DNA from: Verrucomicrobiota bacterium
GTDB lineage: Bacteria; Verrucomicrobiota; Verrucomicrobiia; Opitutales; Opitutaceae
Length of the DNA stretch: 10,084 bases
Reading direction: 5' to 3'
NCBI GenBank assembly: GCA_023443985.1
Contig: JAEZSJ010000163.1
Coordinates: 1-10,084, forward strand
Within the stretch, counting starts at the first letter, position 1, and each line of letters starts with the position of its first letter. The position numbers and the translations under genes are program-made. This document shows, piece by piece, positions 1 through 5,973 of this stretch. Under the pieces are notes generated by a model. It saw only the letters and a program-made list of their open reading frames with translations, was not told the origin of the DNA and did no database searches.

Positions 1-78
1 GGGCGGCAGCTGGATCATCTCCGCAACGGCCAAGTGGGCCAGCGCGGCGGCGAGTTGCTCGGCGGTGGGGCTGCTCAT
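1..78 (-). CDS. nuoC: Probable NADH-quinone oxidoreductase subunit C, N-terminal fragment
   Basis: Only the first 26 codons are inside the window; the gene continues past the left edge. The ATG overlaps the TGA stop of nuoB by four bases (ATGA), a classic translational-coupling arrangement. The visible N-terminus (MSSPTAEQLAAALAHLAVAE...) is an alanine-rich segment that does not identify the family by itself. The call rests on gene order, because nuoA-nuoB-nuoC is the usual start of the complex I operon. NuoC would be the 30-kDa hydrophilic subunit of the peripheral arm. No Shine-Dalgarno motif precedes the ATG, which fits re-initiation after nuoB. A fused nuoCD gene cannot be excluded because the rest is not visible. 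Confidence 0.6.
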   Translation of the reverse strand, partial: MSSPTAEQLAAALAHLAVAEMIQLPP

Positions 79-638
79 GGCGTTTCGACCCGGGGCCAGC
101 GGCGCTTGCCGGTGATCTTCTCCTCGAGGGAGAGAATGCCTTCAATCAGGGCTTCCGGCCGGGGCGGGCAGCCGGGCACGTACACATCGACCGGGAAGAG
201 TTTGTCGACGCCCTCGACGACCGCGTACTGGCCGGGATAGACGAAGGGGCCGCCGGAGATCGCGCAGTTGCCCATGGCGATGACCCATTTGGGCTCGGGC
301 ATCTGGTCGTAGAGCACCTTGATGGCGGGGGCCATCTTCTTGTTCACCGTGCCGGCGACGATCATGAGATCGGCATGACGCGGGGAGGGGCGGAAGACCT
401 CGGCGCCGAAGCGTGAGAGGTCCCAACGGGCCATGCCGGTGGCCATCATCTCGATGGCGCAGCAGGCGAGGCCGAAGGTGAGCGGCCAGAGCGAGTTGGC
501 GCGCCCGAGGGCGAGCATGTCGTCCAGCTTGGCGAAACGCACGAGGGAGGAGACCTCGGGCGGGATTTCGTCCGACGCGGGGCCGGGCGGAAGTTTCAAC
601 CCAGGTTGGATTGCGGAGCTGCCGGTTTGCGGGTCCAT
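75..638 (-). CDS. nuoB: NADH-quinone oxidoreductase subunit B (NuoB)
   Basis: This 187-residue peripheral-arm subunit of respiratory complex I carries the terminal N2 [4Fe-4S] cluster that reduces quinone at the membrane interface. All four expected cluster cysteines are visible: the tandem pair Cys59-Cys60 in SLWPLTFGLACCAIEMM, Cys125 in AMGNCAISGG, and Cys157 in VPGCPPRPEA. The length is normal for the family. The first 30 or so residues are a poorly conserved proline-rich leader. The ATG at 638 lies inside the end of nuoA, giving a 43-bp overlap. No later start would leave the conserved VRFAKLDD region intact, so the overlap is probably genuine. A weak AAAGGGG lies upstream of the start. 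The stop overlaps the start of the next gene, nuoC. Confidence 0.96.
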   Translation of the reverse strand: MDPQTGSSAIQPGLKLPPGPASDEIPPEVSSLVRFAKLDDMLALGRANSLWPLTFGLACCAIEMMATGMARWDLSRFGAEVFRPSPRHADLMIVAGTVNKKMAPAIKVLYDQMPEPKWVIAMGNCAISGGPFVYPGQYAVVEGVDKLFPVDVYVPGCPPRPEALIEGILSLEEKITGKRRWPRVETP

Positions 639-1012
639 TCAAACACCCCTTTCTTCCAGGCGTAGATGATCACGAGGGACAGGATGCCCACGAAGACCAC
701 TAGTTCGACGAGGTCCCGGACTTGGAAGTTGAGCCGGTTGTAGACCAGCGCGACCGGGATGAGGTAAAGAACGTCCACCGCGAAGGCGACGAAGACCAAA
801 GCGTACAGGTAGTAGACGGCGCTGTAACGGATCCACGCCTCGCCGTAGGGCTCCATGCCGCACTCGATCGCCTGGCCGGAGCGGCCGATCGTCTGGCGCA
901 GGGTGCGGGGGGCGAGCAGGTAGACCAACAGCAGCGGTCCGAAGGCGAACACCAGCCCGACCGCGGCGTAGCCGAAGACGTAGATCAGGTCGTTGGCGAG
1001 TTTGGCGTCCAT
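596..1012 (-). CDS. nuoA: NADH-quinone oxidoreductase subunit A (NuoA)
   Basis: This is a 138-residue membrane subunit of complex I (ND3 homologue). Three hydrophobic helices can be seen at about residues 9-33, 66-90 and 100-118. The signature loop ECGMEP (Glu50, Cys51) lies between helices 1 and 2; it corresponds to the mobile ND3 cysteine loop near the quinone site. The usual helix-2 motif FDVE reads FAVD here (residues 77-80), so the first acid is Ala and the Glu is Asp. NuoA is the first gene of the operon. Its promoter should lie within 1013-1211, but I could not pick convincing -35/-10 boxes there. No Shine-Dalgarno site precedes the ATG; the leader is pyrimidine-rich. The gene overlaps nuoB by 43 bp. 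Confidence 0.95.
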   Translation of the reverse strand: MDAKLANDLIYVFGYAAVGLVFAFGPLLLVYLLAPRTLRQTIGRSGQAIECGMEPYGEAWIRYSAVYYLYALVFVAFAVDVLYLIPVALVYNRLNFQVRDLVELVVFVGILSLVIIYAWKKGVFEWTRKPAAPQSNLG

Positions 1013-1211
1013 GAGTGGGGAGCGGAACGAGTGGCGGGCGTGACTGGTTGTGGGCGGTGCGGAACGAAGGTTGATCTTCTCAATCTTTGGGGGCGGCAGC
1101 CACGCAGATATTGGCCAGTGCTATGCGGAAATTGTGGCCGGGGGCCGGGGCCTTGATGCCGGACAAGGAAAACCGGGCCGTCCCGGGGCGGCCCACAGGT
1201 CGCGCCGGATG

Positions 1212-1243
1212 AAAACAAAAACGCCCCGGCGACGGCCGGGGCG
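1212..1243 (-). terminator. Intrinsic terminator of the response regulator gene
   Basis: A perfect 9-bp G+C-rich stem (CGCCCCGGC at 1222-1230, GCCGGGGCG at 1235-1243) has a 4-nt loop. On the minus strand it is followed by TTTTTGTTTT. It lies 26 bp past the stop of the receiver gene and separates that gene from the nuo operon promoter region. Confidence 0.9.
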
Positions 1244-1269
1244 CGGAGTGCGATGCGAAGGCGTGCGGC

Positions 1270-1659
1270 TCAGGCCTTCTTCTCGGCCGCGGGGGCGGGG
1301 AGCCCGATCTCCTCGTGGACTGCCTGGAGGAGGCCTTGGAGCGTGAAGGGCTTGTCGACCACGCGCACCGCGTGTTTCCCGCTGCGGAGAAACTCGGGGA
1401 GGTCCTCTCTGTATCCGGTGATCAACAACACTTTTGTCTCCGGATGGTGGTGCTGGATCGCGGAGACGATCACCGAGCCGTTCTGGTCGGGCATGTGGTA
1501 GTCGCAGACCACCCCCTTGAACTTGTCGCGTTCGAGGAAGTGGAGGGCTTCATCGGTGCGCGTGGTGGAGGTGACATCGTAGCCGCTGGCCTGGAGGATC
1601 CGGCTGGTGGCTTTGAGGGCAACGATGTCGTCGTCGACGACGAGGAGCTTCTTTTGCAT
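1270..1659 (-). CDS. Stand-alone response regulator receiver protein (CheY-like)
   Basis: This 129-residue single-domain receiver is expected to accept a phosphoryl group from an unidentified histidine kinase. All key receiver residues are visible when numbered from MQKKLLVVDDD: the acidic pocket Asp9/Asp10, phospho-acceptor Asp53 in VVCDYHMPD, Thr81 in LLITGY, and Lys103 in VDKPF. The domain fills the whole protein. Only a short Ala/Glu/Lys tail follows, and there is no DNA-binding or enzymatic output domain. The reading frame stays open for 47 codons upstream, but that stretch is Pro/Arg/Ser-rich and unlike a receiver, so the start at 1659 is chosen. No kinase gene is nearby, so the pathway is unknown. 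The gene is monocistronic, with its own terminator, and divergent from the next gene. Confidence 0.92.
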   Translation of the reverse strand: MQKKLLVVDDDIVALKATSRILQASGYDVTSTTRTDEALHFLERDKFKGVVCDYHMPDQNGSVIVSAIQHHHPETKVLLITGYREDLPEFLRSGKHAVRVVDKPFTLQGLLQAVHEEIGLPAPAAEKKA

Positions 1660-1790
1660 CGCGGAGGCGGAGTATGGTGGGAAGTGTGACGCCGTCGAGC
1701 CCGCAGGTGGCCCGGCGGCGCTTTCCTCGGGGAGGCGGCGTGGCGGTTTGCGGCCGCGAAGGGGGGATCGGACGGGGCGCCCGGCGGATA

Positions 1791-1810
1791 GGGTGAACAC
1801 CCGTCGGGTG
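1791..1810. promoter_or_regulatory. Alternating inverted repeat in a divergent intergenic region
   Basis: Three consecutive complementary arms, GGGTG-aa-CACCC-gtc-GGGTG, lie between the divergent receiver gene and the small plus-strand gene. The middle arm can pair with either neighbour. This could be an operator or part of an alternative RNA fold of the 5' leader. There is no direct proof, and arms of 5 bp can arise by chance in G+C-rich DNA. Confidence 0.25.
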
Positions 1811-1857
1811 ATGGCTCAAGCGAGGGGCCGGGATGTCCGATGAGGAACGGGTCGCCC

Positions 1858-2229
1858 ATGGCCACGATCAAGATCCCGCACTACTTCGATGTTGTTGTCG
1901 CGCTCGAGAGGGCCGTGCTCGAGATGTCGCGGGACGCGGGATTGGGACTGAGCGTGGCGCCGAACCGGTACCTGCTGCCGCTTCAGAAGCACATGGAGTT
2001 CTCATTCGCGCTGCTGGGCGACAAGAAGTGGAGTCTGCGCGTCGCCGTGGAGAAGGTGGGTGGGGACACGAAGAGTTCCGCCTACCGGATCCAGTTGTGG
2101 ATGCCGAATGGCGCGTTCCGGCAGGAGACCGTGCACCTGACGAACGACGAGCAACTGGCGGACCTCGGCCTGCGGTACGCGGAAATAATCACCTCGGCGG
2201 CGGCGGAGCCGGCGACGGTGGCGGCGTGA
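1858..2229 (+). CDS. Hypothetical protein, small soluble, unknown family
   Basis: I do not recognise this 123-residue protein. It begins MATIKIPHYFDVVVALERAV, has no signal peptide or membrane segment, and mixes predicted helix (residues 10-25) with beta-like strands (for example MEFSFALLG and YRIQLWM). It ends in a low-complexity Ala-rich tail. The start at 1858 is preceded by GAGGA (1842-1846) with a rather long 11-nt spacer. An in-frame ATG at 1840, adding six residues, is an equally possible start. Balanced amino-acid composition and a sensible hydrophobic pattern argue that it is real. It is divergent from the receiver gene and converges on the Ton operon, so it is probably monocistronic. 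Confidence 0.7.
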   Translation: MATIKIPHYFDVVVALERAVLEMSRDAGLGLSVAPNRYLLPLQKHMEFSFALLGDKKWSLRVAVEKVGGDTKSSAYRIQLWMPNGAFRQETVHLTNDEQLADLGLRYAEIITSAAAEPATVAA

Positions 2230-2256
2230 TCCCTGGGGAGCGCGGCCGAGCCCGAC

Positions 2257-2286
2257 AAAAAAGCCGCACGGCGGACCGTGCGGCTT
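2257..2286 (-). terminator. Intrinsic terminator of the Ton/coiled-coil operon
   Basis: An 11-bp perfect stem (AAGCCGCACGG at 2261-2271, CCGTGCGGCTT at 2276-2286) has a 4-nt CGGA loop. On the minus strand it is followed by a run of six U. It begins about 22 bp past the stop of the last operon gene. On the plus strand the stem could also slow transcription from the small gene ending at 2229, but no U-tract follows there. Confidence 0.9.
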
Positions 2287-2308
2287 GGAGAGTGGGAACG
2301 TGCCCCGG

Positions 2309-2845
2309 TTATTTGCGCTTGCTGCTGGCGAGCACCTCGTTGGTGAGGGCCTGGCTCTGGTCCATGCGCTTGGCGAGCATGTCGGTGTAACGCTGGATCT
2401 CGAACTCGGCATTGCGCTTGTCGATGCGGGCCTTCTCGAGGTCGAGCTTGGTCTCCATCGCTTCGGCCTGGGCCTTGTCGCGGGCGGCGCGCACCGCCTG
2501 AATGTCGGCCTGGAGCTTGATGATCTGGGCCTGGAGGCGCTTGGAAGAGGCGTTGGCGGCCTCGGTCTGCGAGATGATCTCGCGATCACGCTCGTCGCGC
2601 TTGTTGCGTTCCTCCTCCTTGCGCCGCTCGATCTCGGCCAGGCGCTCCTCCTTGAGACGCTGCGCCTCGCGGTCGGCCTCCTCCTGGAGCTTCTGCTTGC
2701 GGGCGGTTTCCTCGGCCTTGGCTTTCTCGTCGGCGACGCGCTGGGCCGTCTCCTTGATCTCAAGTTCCCTCACATGGGCCTTGTAGAAGAAGACGAAGAT
2801 CGCGAACAGGATGACCGGCGGGATGACGATGATAAGACGTTTCAT
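2309..2845 (-). CDS. Membrane-anchored periplasmic coiled-coil protein (TolA-like stalk), last gene of the Ton operon
   Basis: This 178-residue protein has a positively charged start (MKR), one transmembrane helix at about residues 4-21, and then an almost entirely charged Glu/Lys/Arg/Ala helix from about 27 to the end. The middle is dense in EER/KEEER repeats, and regularly spaced Leu/Ile residues at 104-150 suggest a coiled coil. The charge pattern predicts the N-terminus in the cytoplasm and a long rod in the periplasm. About 150 helical residues could span roughly 20 nm. No catalytic domain is visible. The layout recalls domains I-II of TolA without the C-terminal domain III. It lies 23 bp downstream of a similar gene and is probably a diverged paralogue. 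No Shine-Dalgarno site precedes the ATG. The role is inferred from operon membership only. Confidence 0.85.
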   Translation of the reverse strand: MKRLIIVIPPVILFAIFVFFYKAHVRELEIKETAQRVADEKAKAEETARKQKLQEEADREAQRLKEERLAEIERRKEEERNKRDERDREIISQTEAANASSKRLQAQIIKLQADIQAVRAARDKAQAEAMETKLDLEKARIDKRNAEFEIQRYTDMLAKRMDQSQALTNEVLASSKRK

Positions 2846-2868
2846 GATCGGATGGGGATCGGGGGGAA

Positions 2869-3396
2869 TCAGCTCTTGACCTTCGCGGCGGCTTCGAGGC
2901 GGTCCTTCTCAAGCTTCTCGAGCTTCAGCAGGAGATCCTTGAGCGCCTTCTCGTTGGCCTGGGCCTTGGCGACGTACTCGGTGATGAACTTCTTCTCCTC
3001 GCGCATGGCGGCGATGGCGTCCGCGGCCTCCTTCTGCGCGGCCTTCTCGGTCTTGAAGGATTCGGTGAGATCCTTCACCACGGTCTCGTAACGGGCCGCT
3101 TCGCGCTTGGCGAAGTCGCGCGCGTAGTCGATCTCCTCGAGGTGTTTCTTGTCCGCTTCGATGCGAGCCTTCTCGGCGGCTTCGTCGGCCTTCTTCTTCT
3201 CGGTCTCGATGCGGCGTTGTTCGGCGATCTCGGCGTTGCGCTTGGCCGTTTCTTCATTGCGGCGCTGCTTCTCGATGCGCGCCTCCTCGGCCTTGCGTTT
3301 CTCGTTCGCTTCGTATTCGCCGCGGGACTGGACGTAGAGCCCGATGAAGAGGGCCAAGGCCGCGAGTGGGGCCAACCAGATGTAACCTTTTTTCAT
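2869..3396 (-). CDS. Membrane-anchored periplasmic coiled-coil protein (TolA-like stalk)
   Basis: This 175-residue protein has the same plan as its downstream neighbour: a basic start (MKKGY), one transmembrane helix at about residues 5-21, then a charged alanine-rich rod. Residues 30-85 (KRKAEEARIEKQRR, AEKARIEADKK) read much like the TolA central helix. Residues 85-170 are a more ordinary coiled coil ending in KLEKLEKDRLEAAAKVKS. The open frame extends far upstream, antisense-like, across the TPR gene. The ATG at 3396 is chosen because it directly precedes the membrane anchor and follows the TPR stop by 38 bp. There is no Shine-Dalgarno motif. The probable role is a structural or regulatory periplasmic partner of the ExbB/ExbD/TonB motor, judged from context alone. 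Confidence 0.87.
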   Translation of the reverse strand: MKKGYIWLAPLAALALFIGLYVQSRGEYEANEKRKAEEARIEKQRRNEETAKRNAEIAEQRRIETEKKKADEAAEKARIEADKKHLEEIDYARDFAKREAARYETVVKDLTESFKTEKAAQKEAADAIAAMREEKKFITEYVAKAQANEKALKDLLLKLEKLEKDRLEAAAKVKS

Positions 3397-3434
3397 GTTT
3401 AAATTGGGGAGGGCTGAAAGGGGTGTCGGAGGAT

Positions 3435-4811
3435 TCAGGACGCGGCAGCTGCCGGCGTTTCTTCGGTCTTGGGGGCGAGTTCGTCGTAGGCTTCCTTGAG
3501 GATGCGGCCCACGCGCTCGAGCTCGGGCTTTTCGACGTCGCCGGATTTCTGGGCCTTCTCGAAGAACTCGATCGCAACCTTGAAGTTGCGTTGTTCGAAG
3601 TTCGCGGTGGCCAGGAAGAGGGCGGCGCGGCCGGGCTTCTTGAGCCCGCCTTTTTTCCACGCGGTGGAGGCGACTTCGAGGCCTTCCTTGTACTTGCCGT
3701 CGTACCAGAGGTACTGGGCGAGCTGGAAGTCGAGGTTGCCGGTCTTGAAGCGCTTGCGCGCGTCGTCGAGGATCTTGCGCACGGCGTCCTCGCGGCGGAG
3801 GTTCTGCATGCAGACCGAGACCAATTCCCAGTTGTCCTCGTTGTCTTCGACCTTGCCTTCCTTGATCCAGCTTTCGAGCAGCTGGCTGGCGCGGCTGTAT
3901 TCCTCGAGACGGTAGTACAGACCGAAGACGTTCATATAGTCGGCCGGGCTGTTCTGGAAGCCGCGGCTCTGCGCCCGCTGGTAGGTCAGGATGGCGCGAA
4001 GCGGCTGGTCGGAGCTCAGGTAGGCCTGCGTCAGCTGCAGCCACATGTCCTTTTTCTCCGGGAACTTCCGGATGAACATCTCAAAGGTCTCGGCCGCCTC
4101 AGCGTTCATGCCCGCCTCCTGTTGGGCGGCGAAGAGAAGGATCCAAGCCTGATCGTTCGGCTCGATGGAGAGGCGGACGAGCTTTTGGGAGGCCTCGAAG
4201 GACTTCTTGTACTCCTTGAGGAAGTAGAGGCAGTTGGCGTAGAGCGACATGGCGTCGATGTACGCCGGCATGTTGCTCGCTCCGAGAACCGGCTCTTCGA
4301 CCGATGCAAACCACTTGTCGAGTTTGGCGCGCGCGTCGGCGAGACGCTTCTCGCGGTGCTTCTCGTCATTGGTGGTGCCAGCGTCCTGCATGTAGAGCTG
4401 GGCGAGGGCGAGGGTCATGCCGAGCTGGGCATCCTTCGGGAAGTAGTTGCCGGCGAGCGCCTGCTCGAGCGGGGCGATGGCTTTGAGGGCCTGCCCGGAC
4501 TTGATGAGGAGGTTGACCTTGAGCTGATTGATGTAGGCGAGATCGTAATCCTTGAGCTTCAGCCGGACGATCATGTCCTCCACCTTGCGGAGGAGTTCGG
4601 GATACTTCTGGGGATCGTCGGCGGCGAGGTCCTCGCGGATCTTGCCGAGTTCTTCCGATGTCGCGTTGCTGAGTTCGGGCGCCTGCTGGGCCGCGCCTTG
4701 CGCGCGGGCGGAGTTGGCGAGAAGGGCACAACCAACCAGGGCGACGCCGAGGCGCAGCAGGCCGCCGGTTTTGAGGAGGCGGCGTTGCCGAGAGAGACGA
4801 GGGGTGGGCAT
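3435..4811 (-). CDS. Exported tetratricopeptide-repeat protein of the Ton operon
   Basis: This 458-residue exported protein has an Arg-rich n-region (RLSRQRRLLK), a hydrophobic stretch at about 21-34, and two possible processing sites: a lipobox-like LVGC ending at Cys28, and ARA|QG at 37/38. The mature part is helical with TPR-like units. The clearest are at about 90-121, 184-215, 221-250, 256-284, 290-319, 326-356, 360-387 and 394-424 (for example ANFEQRNFKVAIEFFEKAQ). The Ala-rich tail is unstructured. TPR arrays bind proteins, so a periplasmic scaffold for the Ton complex or for receptors is likely. The gene starts 4 bp after the tonB stop with no Shine-Dalgarno motif, suggesting coupled translation. 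TPR genes next to exbB/exbD/tonB are known in Vibrio- and Alteromonas-type TonB2 clusters. Confidence 0.92.
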   Translation of the reverse strand: MPTPRLSRQRRLLKTGGLLRLGVALVGCALLANSARAQGAAQQAPELSNATSEELGKIREDLAADDPQKYPELLRKVEDMIVRLKLKDYDLAYINQLKVNLLIKSGQALKAIAPLEQALAGNYFPKDAQLGMTLALAQLYMQDAGTTNDEKHREKRLADARAKLDKWFASVEEPVLGASNMPAYIDAMSLYANCLYFLKEYKKSFEASQKLVRLSIEPNDQAWILLFAAQQEAGMNAEAAETFEMFIRKFPEKKDMWLQLTQAYLSSDQPLRAILTYQRAQSRGFQNSPADYMNVFGLYYRLEEYSRASQLLESWIKEGKVEDNEDNWELVSVCMQNLRREDAVRKILDDARKRFKTGNLDFQLAQYLWYDGKYKEGLEVASTAWKKGGLKKPGRAALFLATANFEQRNFKVAIEFFEKAQKSGDVEKPELERVGRILKEAYDELAPKTEETPAAAAS

Positions 4812-4815
4812 GGCG

Positions 4816-5514
4816 TCAGTTGAGCTTGAAGGGGAAGGCCTGCTGCATGCGGGTGGCGACCTTGCGGCCGTTCTTCATGCCAGGGGAGAAACGCCACTGC
4901 AGGACCGCATCGATGCAGGGCTTCTGAAACTCTTGATGGGTCGAGGAGACGACGACGGGATCGCTGACAATGCCGTTTTCATCGACGAAGAACTGCACGG
5001 TGCACTCGCCTTGGATGCCTTGGCGCTTGAGTTCGAACGGGTAGCGCGGCGGCGTCTGGGAGCGTGCCTGGGGCTTCTTGTCGAGTTTGGCGAAGTCGAC
5101 GAACTCCTTGAACTTGCTGCTGTCGATGGCGCGGGTCTGCTTGCTGGGCGGGGCCCAGTTGGTGGACTCGGTCTTCGGCGCGACGGGCGGCTGCGGCTTG
5201 ATCACGGCTGTGATGTCGCTGACGCCGACGGTGTTCATCGGCTCGGGGAGCGAGGCGGCGGCGAGATCGCCGCTGCTGTCGGAGTCGGAGACGTTGTCCT
5301 GCTGCTCCTGTTCCTCCTGTGGCTCCTGTTCCTCCGGCTCCGGCGGTTCTTCCGGGGCCTCGAAATCGATCTGAGCGGCGACGATGACGTCCTCTGCGGG
5401 GCCAGTTTTGACGACGTGTTGCTTGGCCGCGTCGAAGAGTTCGCCGCCCCAGAGCACGCCGCCGTGGAGACCGGCGGAAACCAGAACACCAATGATGATA
5501 TCGATCTTTTTCAT
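4816..5514 (-). CDS. tonB: TonB family energy transducer
   Basis: This 232-residue protein has three parts. The N-terminal anchor at about 5-24 carries Ser13 and His17 in the S-x3-H spacing typical of the TonB transmembrane helix. A periplasmic linker spans about 30-150. The C-terminal TonB domain at about 155-232 contains YPFELKRQGIQGE, VQFFVDENGIV and AVLQWRFSPG. The linker is unusual: residues 50-72 are Pro/Glu/Gln-rich and strongly acidic, where E. coli TonB has Pro-Glu and Pro-Lys repeats. Two cysteines (171, 200) in the C-terminal domain could form a periplasmic disulphide. TonB passes energy from ExbB/ExbD to outer-membrane receptors. It is the one operon gene with a strong Shine-Dalgarno site (GGGAGG, 6 nt from the ATG), and it lies 12 bp after exbD. 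Confidence 0.95.
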   Translation of the reverse strand: MKKIDIIIGVLVSAGLHGGVLWGGELFDAAKQHVVKTGPAEDVIVAAQIDFEAPEEPPEPEEQEPQEEQEQQDNVSDSDSSGDLAAASLPEPMNTVGVSDITAVIKPQPPVAPKTESTNWAPPSKQTRAIDSSKFKEFVDFAKLDKKPQARSQTPPRYPFELKRQGIQGECTVQFFVDENGIVSDPVVVSSTHQEFQKPCIDAVLQWRFSPGMKNGRKVATRMQQAFPFKLN

Positions 5515-5520
5515 GTGGGG

Positions 5521-5526
5521 CCTCCC
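5521..5526 (-). promoter_or_regulatory. Strong ribosome binding site of tonB
   Basis: GGGAGG on the minus strand starts directly after the TAA stop of the upstream exbD and lies 6 nt before the tonB ATG. It is the only near-consensus Shine-Dalgarno site among the seven operon genes, so tonB may be translated more independently than its neighbours. Confidence 0.75.
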
Positions 5527-5946
5527 TTACTGGCGGACCGATTGCCGCGCGGTGGTGTTGAAGGTGACCTTGTTGATGCCGAGGGCGCGGGCTTCGTCGA
5601 CGAGGACGACCGCCTTGCCGAACTGGGCGCCGATCTCACCTTCGATAAGCACCTTGGGATCGCCGCTCTGGACCTTGTAGCCGTTGAGGCGGATTAGGAT
5701 GTCGTCGAAGGTGGCGCGTTCGCCGTTCCAGAAGTAGTCGCCGGCGGTGTCGATCGAGATCGTCATCGGCTTCACCTCGGGCGCATCGGTAATTCCGCCG
5801 CCCTGGGGCAGTTCCATGGGGATCTGCTTGTTCTTGTTCATCGTGAGGGTGAACAAGACGAAGGTGGCCAGCAGGAACATGATGACGTCGATCAAGGGGA
5901 TGATCTCGATGCGCGCCTTCTTCCGTACTGTCTTGGTAAGCTTCAT
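5527..5946 (-). CDS. exbD: ExbD/TolR family biopolymer transport protein (second copy)
   Basis: This 139-residue protein has a short basic cytoplasmic N-terminus, one transmembrane helix at about 17-35, and a periplasmic domain. Asp20 in the PLIDVIMFLL motif is the conserved proton-carrying aspartate of ExbD/TolR/MotB-type stators. The periplasmic part (MTISIDTAGDYFWNGE, VLIEGEIGAQFGKAVVLVDEAR) follows the family pattern of a strand-helix TolR-like domain. The gene lies 27 bp after the first exbD and 12 bp before tonB. Its N-terminus is almost identical to the first copy (KKARIEIIPLIDVIMFLLAT), while the periplasmic domains have diverged greatly. The two may form a heterodimer in the ExbB pore or serve different partners. 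No Shine-Dalgarno motif is visible. Confidence 0.94.
   Translation of the reverse strand: MKLTKTVRKKARIEIIPLIDVIMFLLATFVLFTLTMNKNKQIPMELPQGGGITDAPEVKPMTISIDTAGDYFWNGERATFDDILIRLNGYKVQSGDPKVLIEGEIGAQFGKAVVLVDEARALGINKVTFNTTARQSVRQ
5830..5922 (-). repeat. Copy 2 of a 93-bp repeat inside the paired exbD genes
   Basis: This segment aligns without gaps to 6280-6372 at a constant offset of 450 bp. I count 9 mismatches in 93 positions, about 90% identity. It encodes the cytoplasmic edge and transmembrane helix with the essential Asp. Outside it the two exbD genes are hard to align as DNA. Confidence 0.85.
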
Positions 5947-5973
5947 CGTAACTGCGTGCTAAGTTGCCGTGCC

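Noticed and set aside
1660..1800. 47-codon N-terminal extension of the receiver protein
   Set aside because: The extension is Pro/Arg/Ser-rich with no homology; receivers normally begin just before the LLVVDDD strand, as the start at 1659 does.
3366..4823. Plus-strand 485-codon open frame opposite the TPR gene
   Set aside because: It lies antisense to a clearly real gene with signal peptide and TPRs. Its Val/Leu/Glu/Gly-rich translation is the usual reflection of a G+C-rich helical gene.
4552..5697. Plus-strand 381-codon open frame opposite tonB
   Set aside because: It is antisense to tonB and parts of its neighbours, shows low-complexity translation and no recognisable domain.
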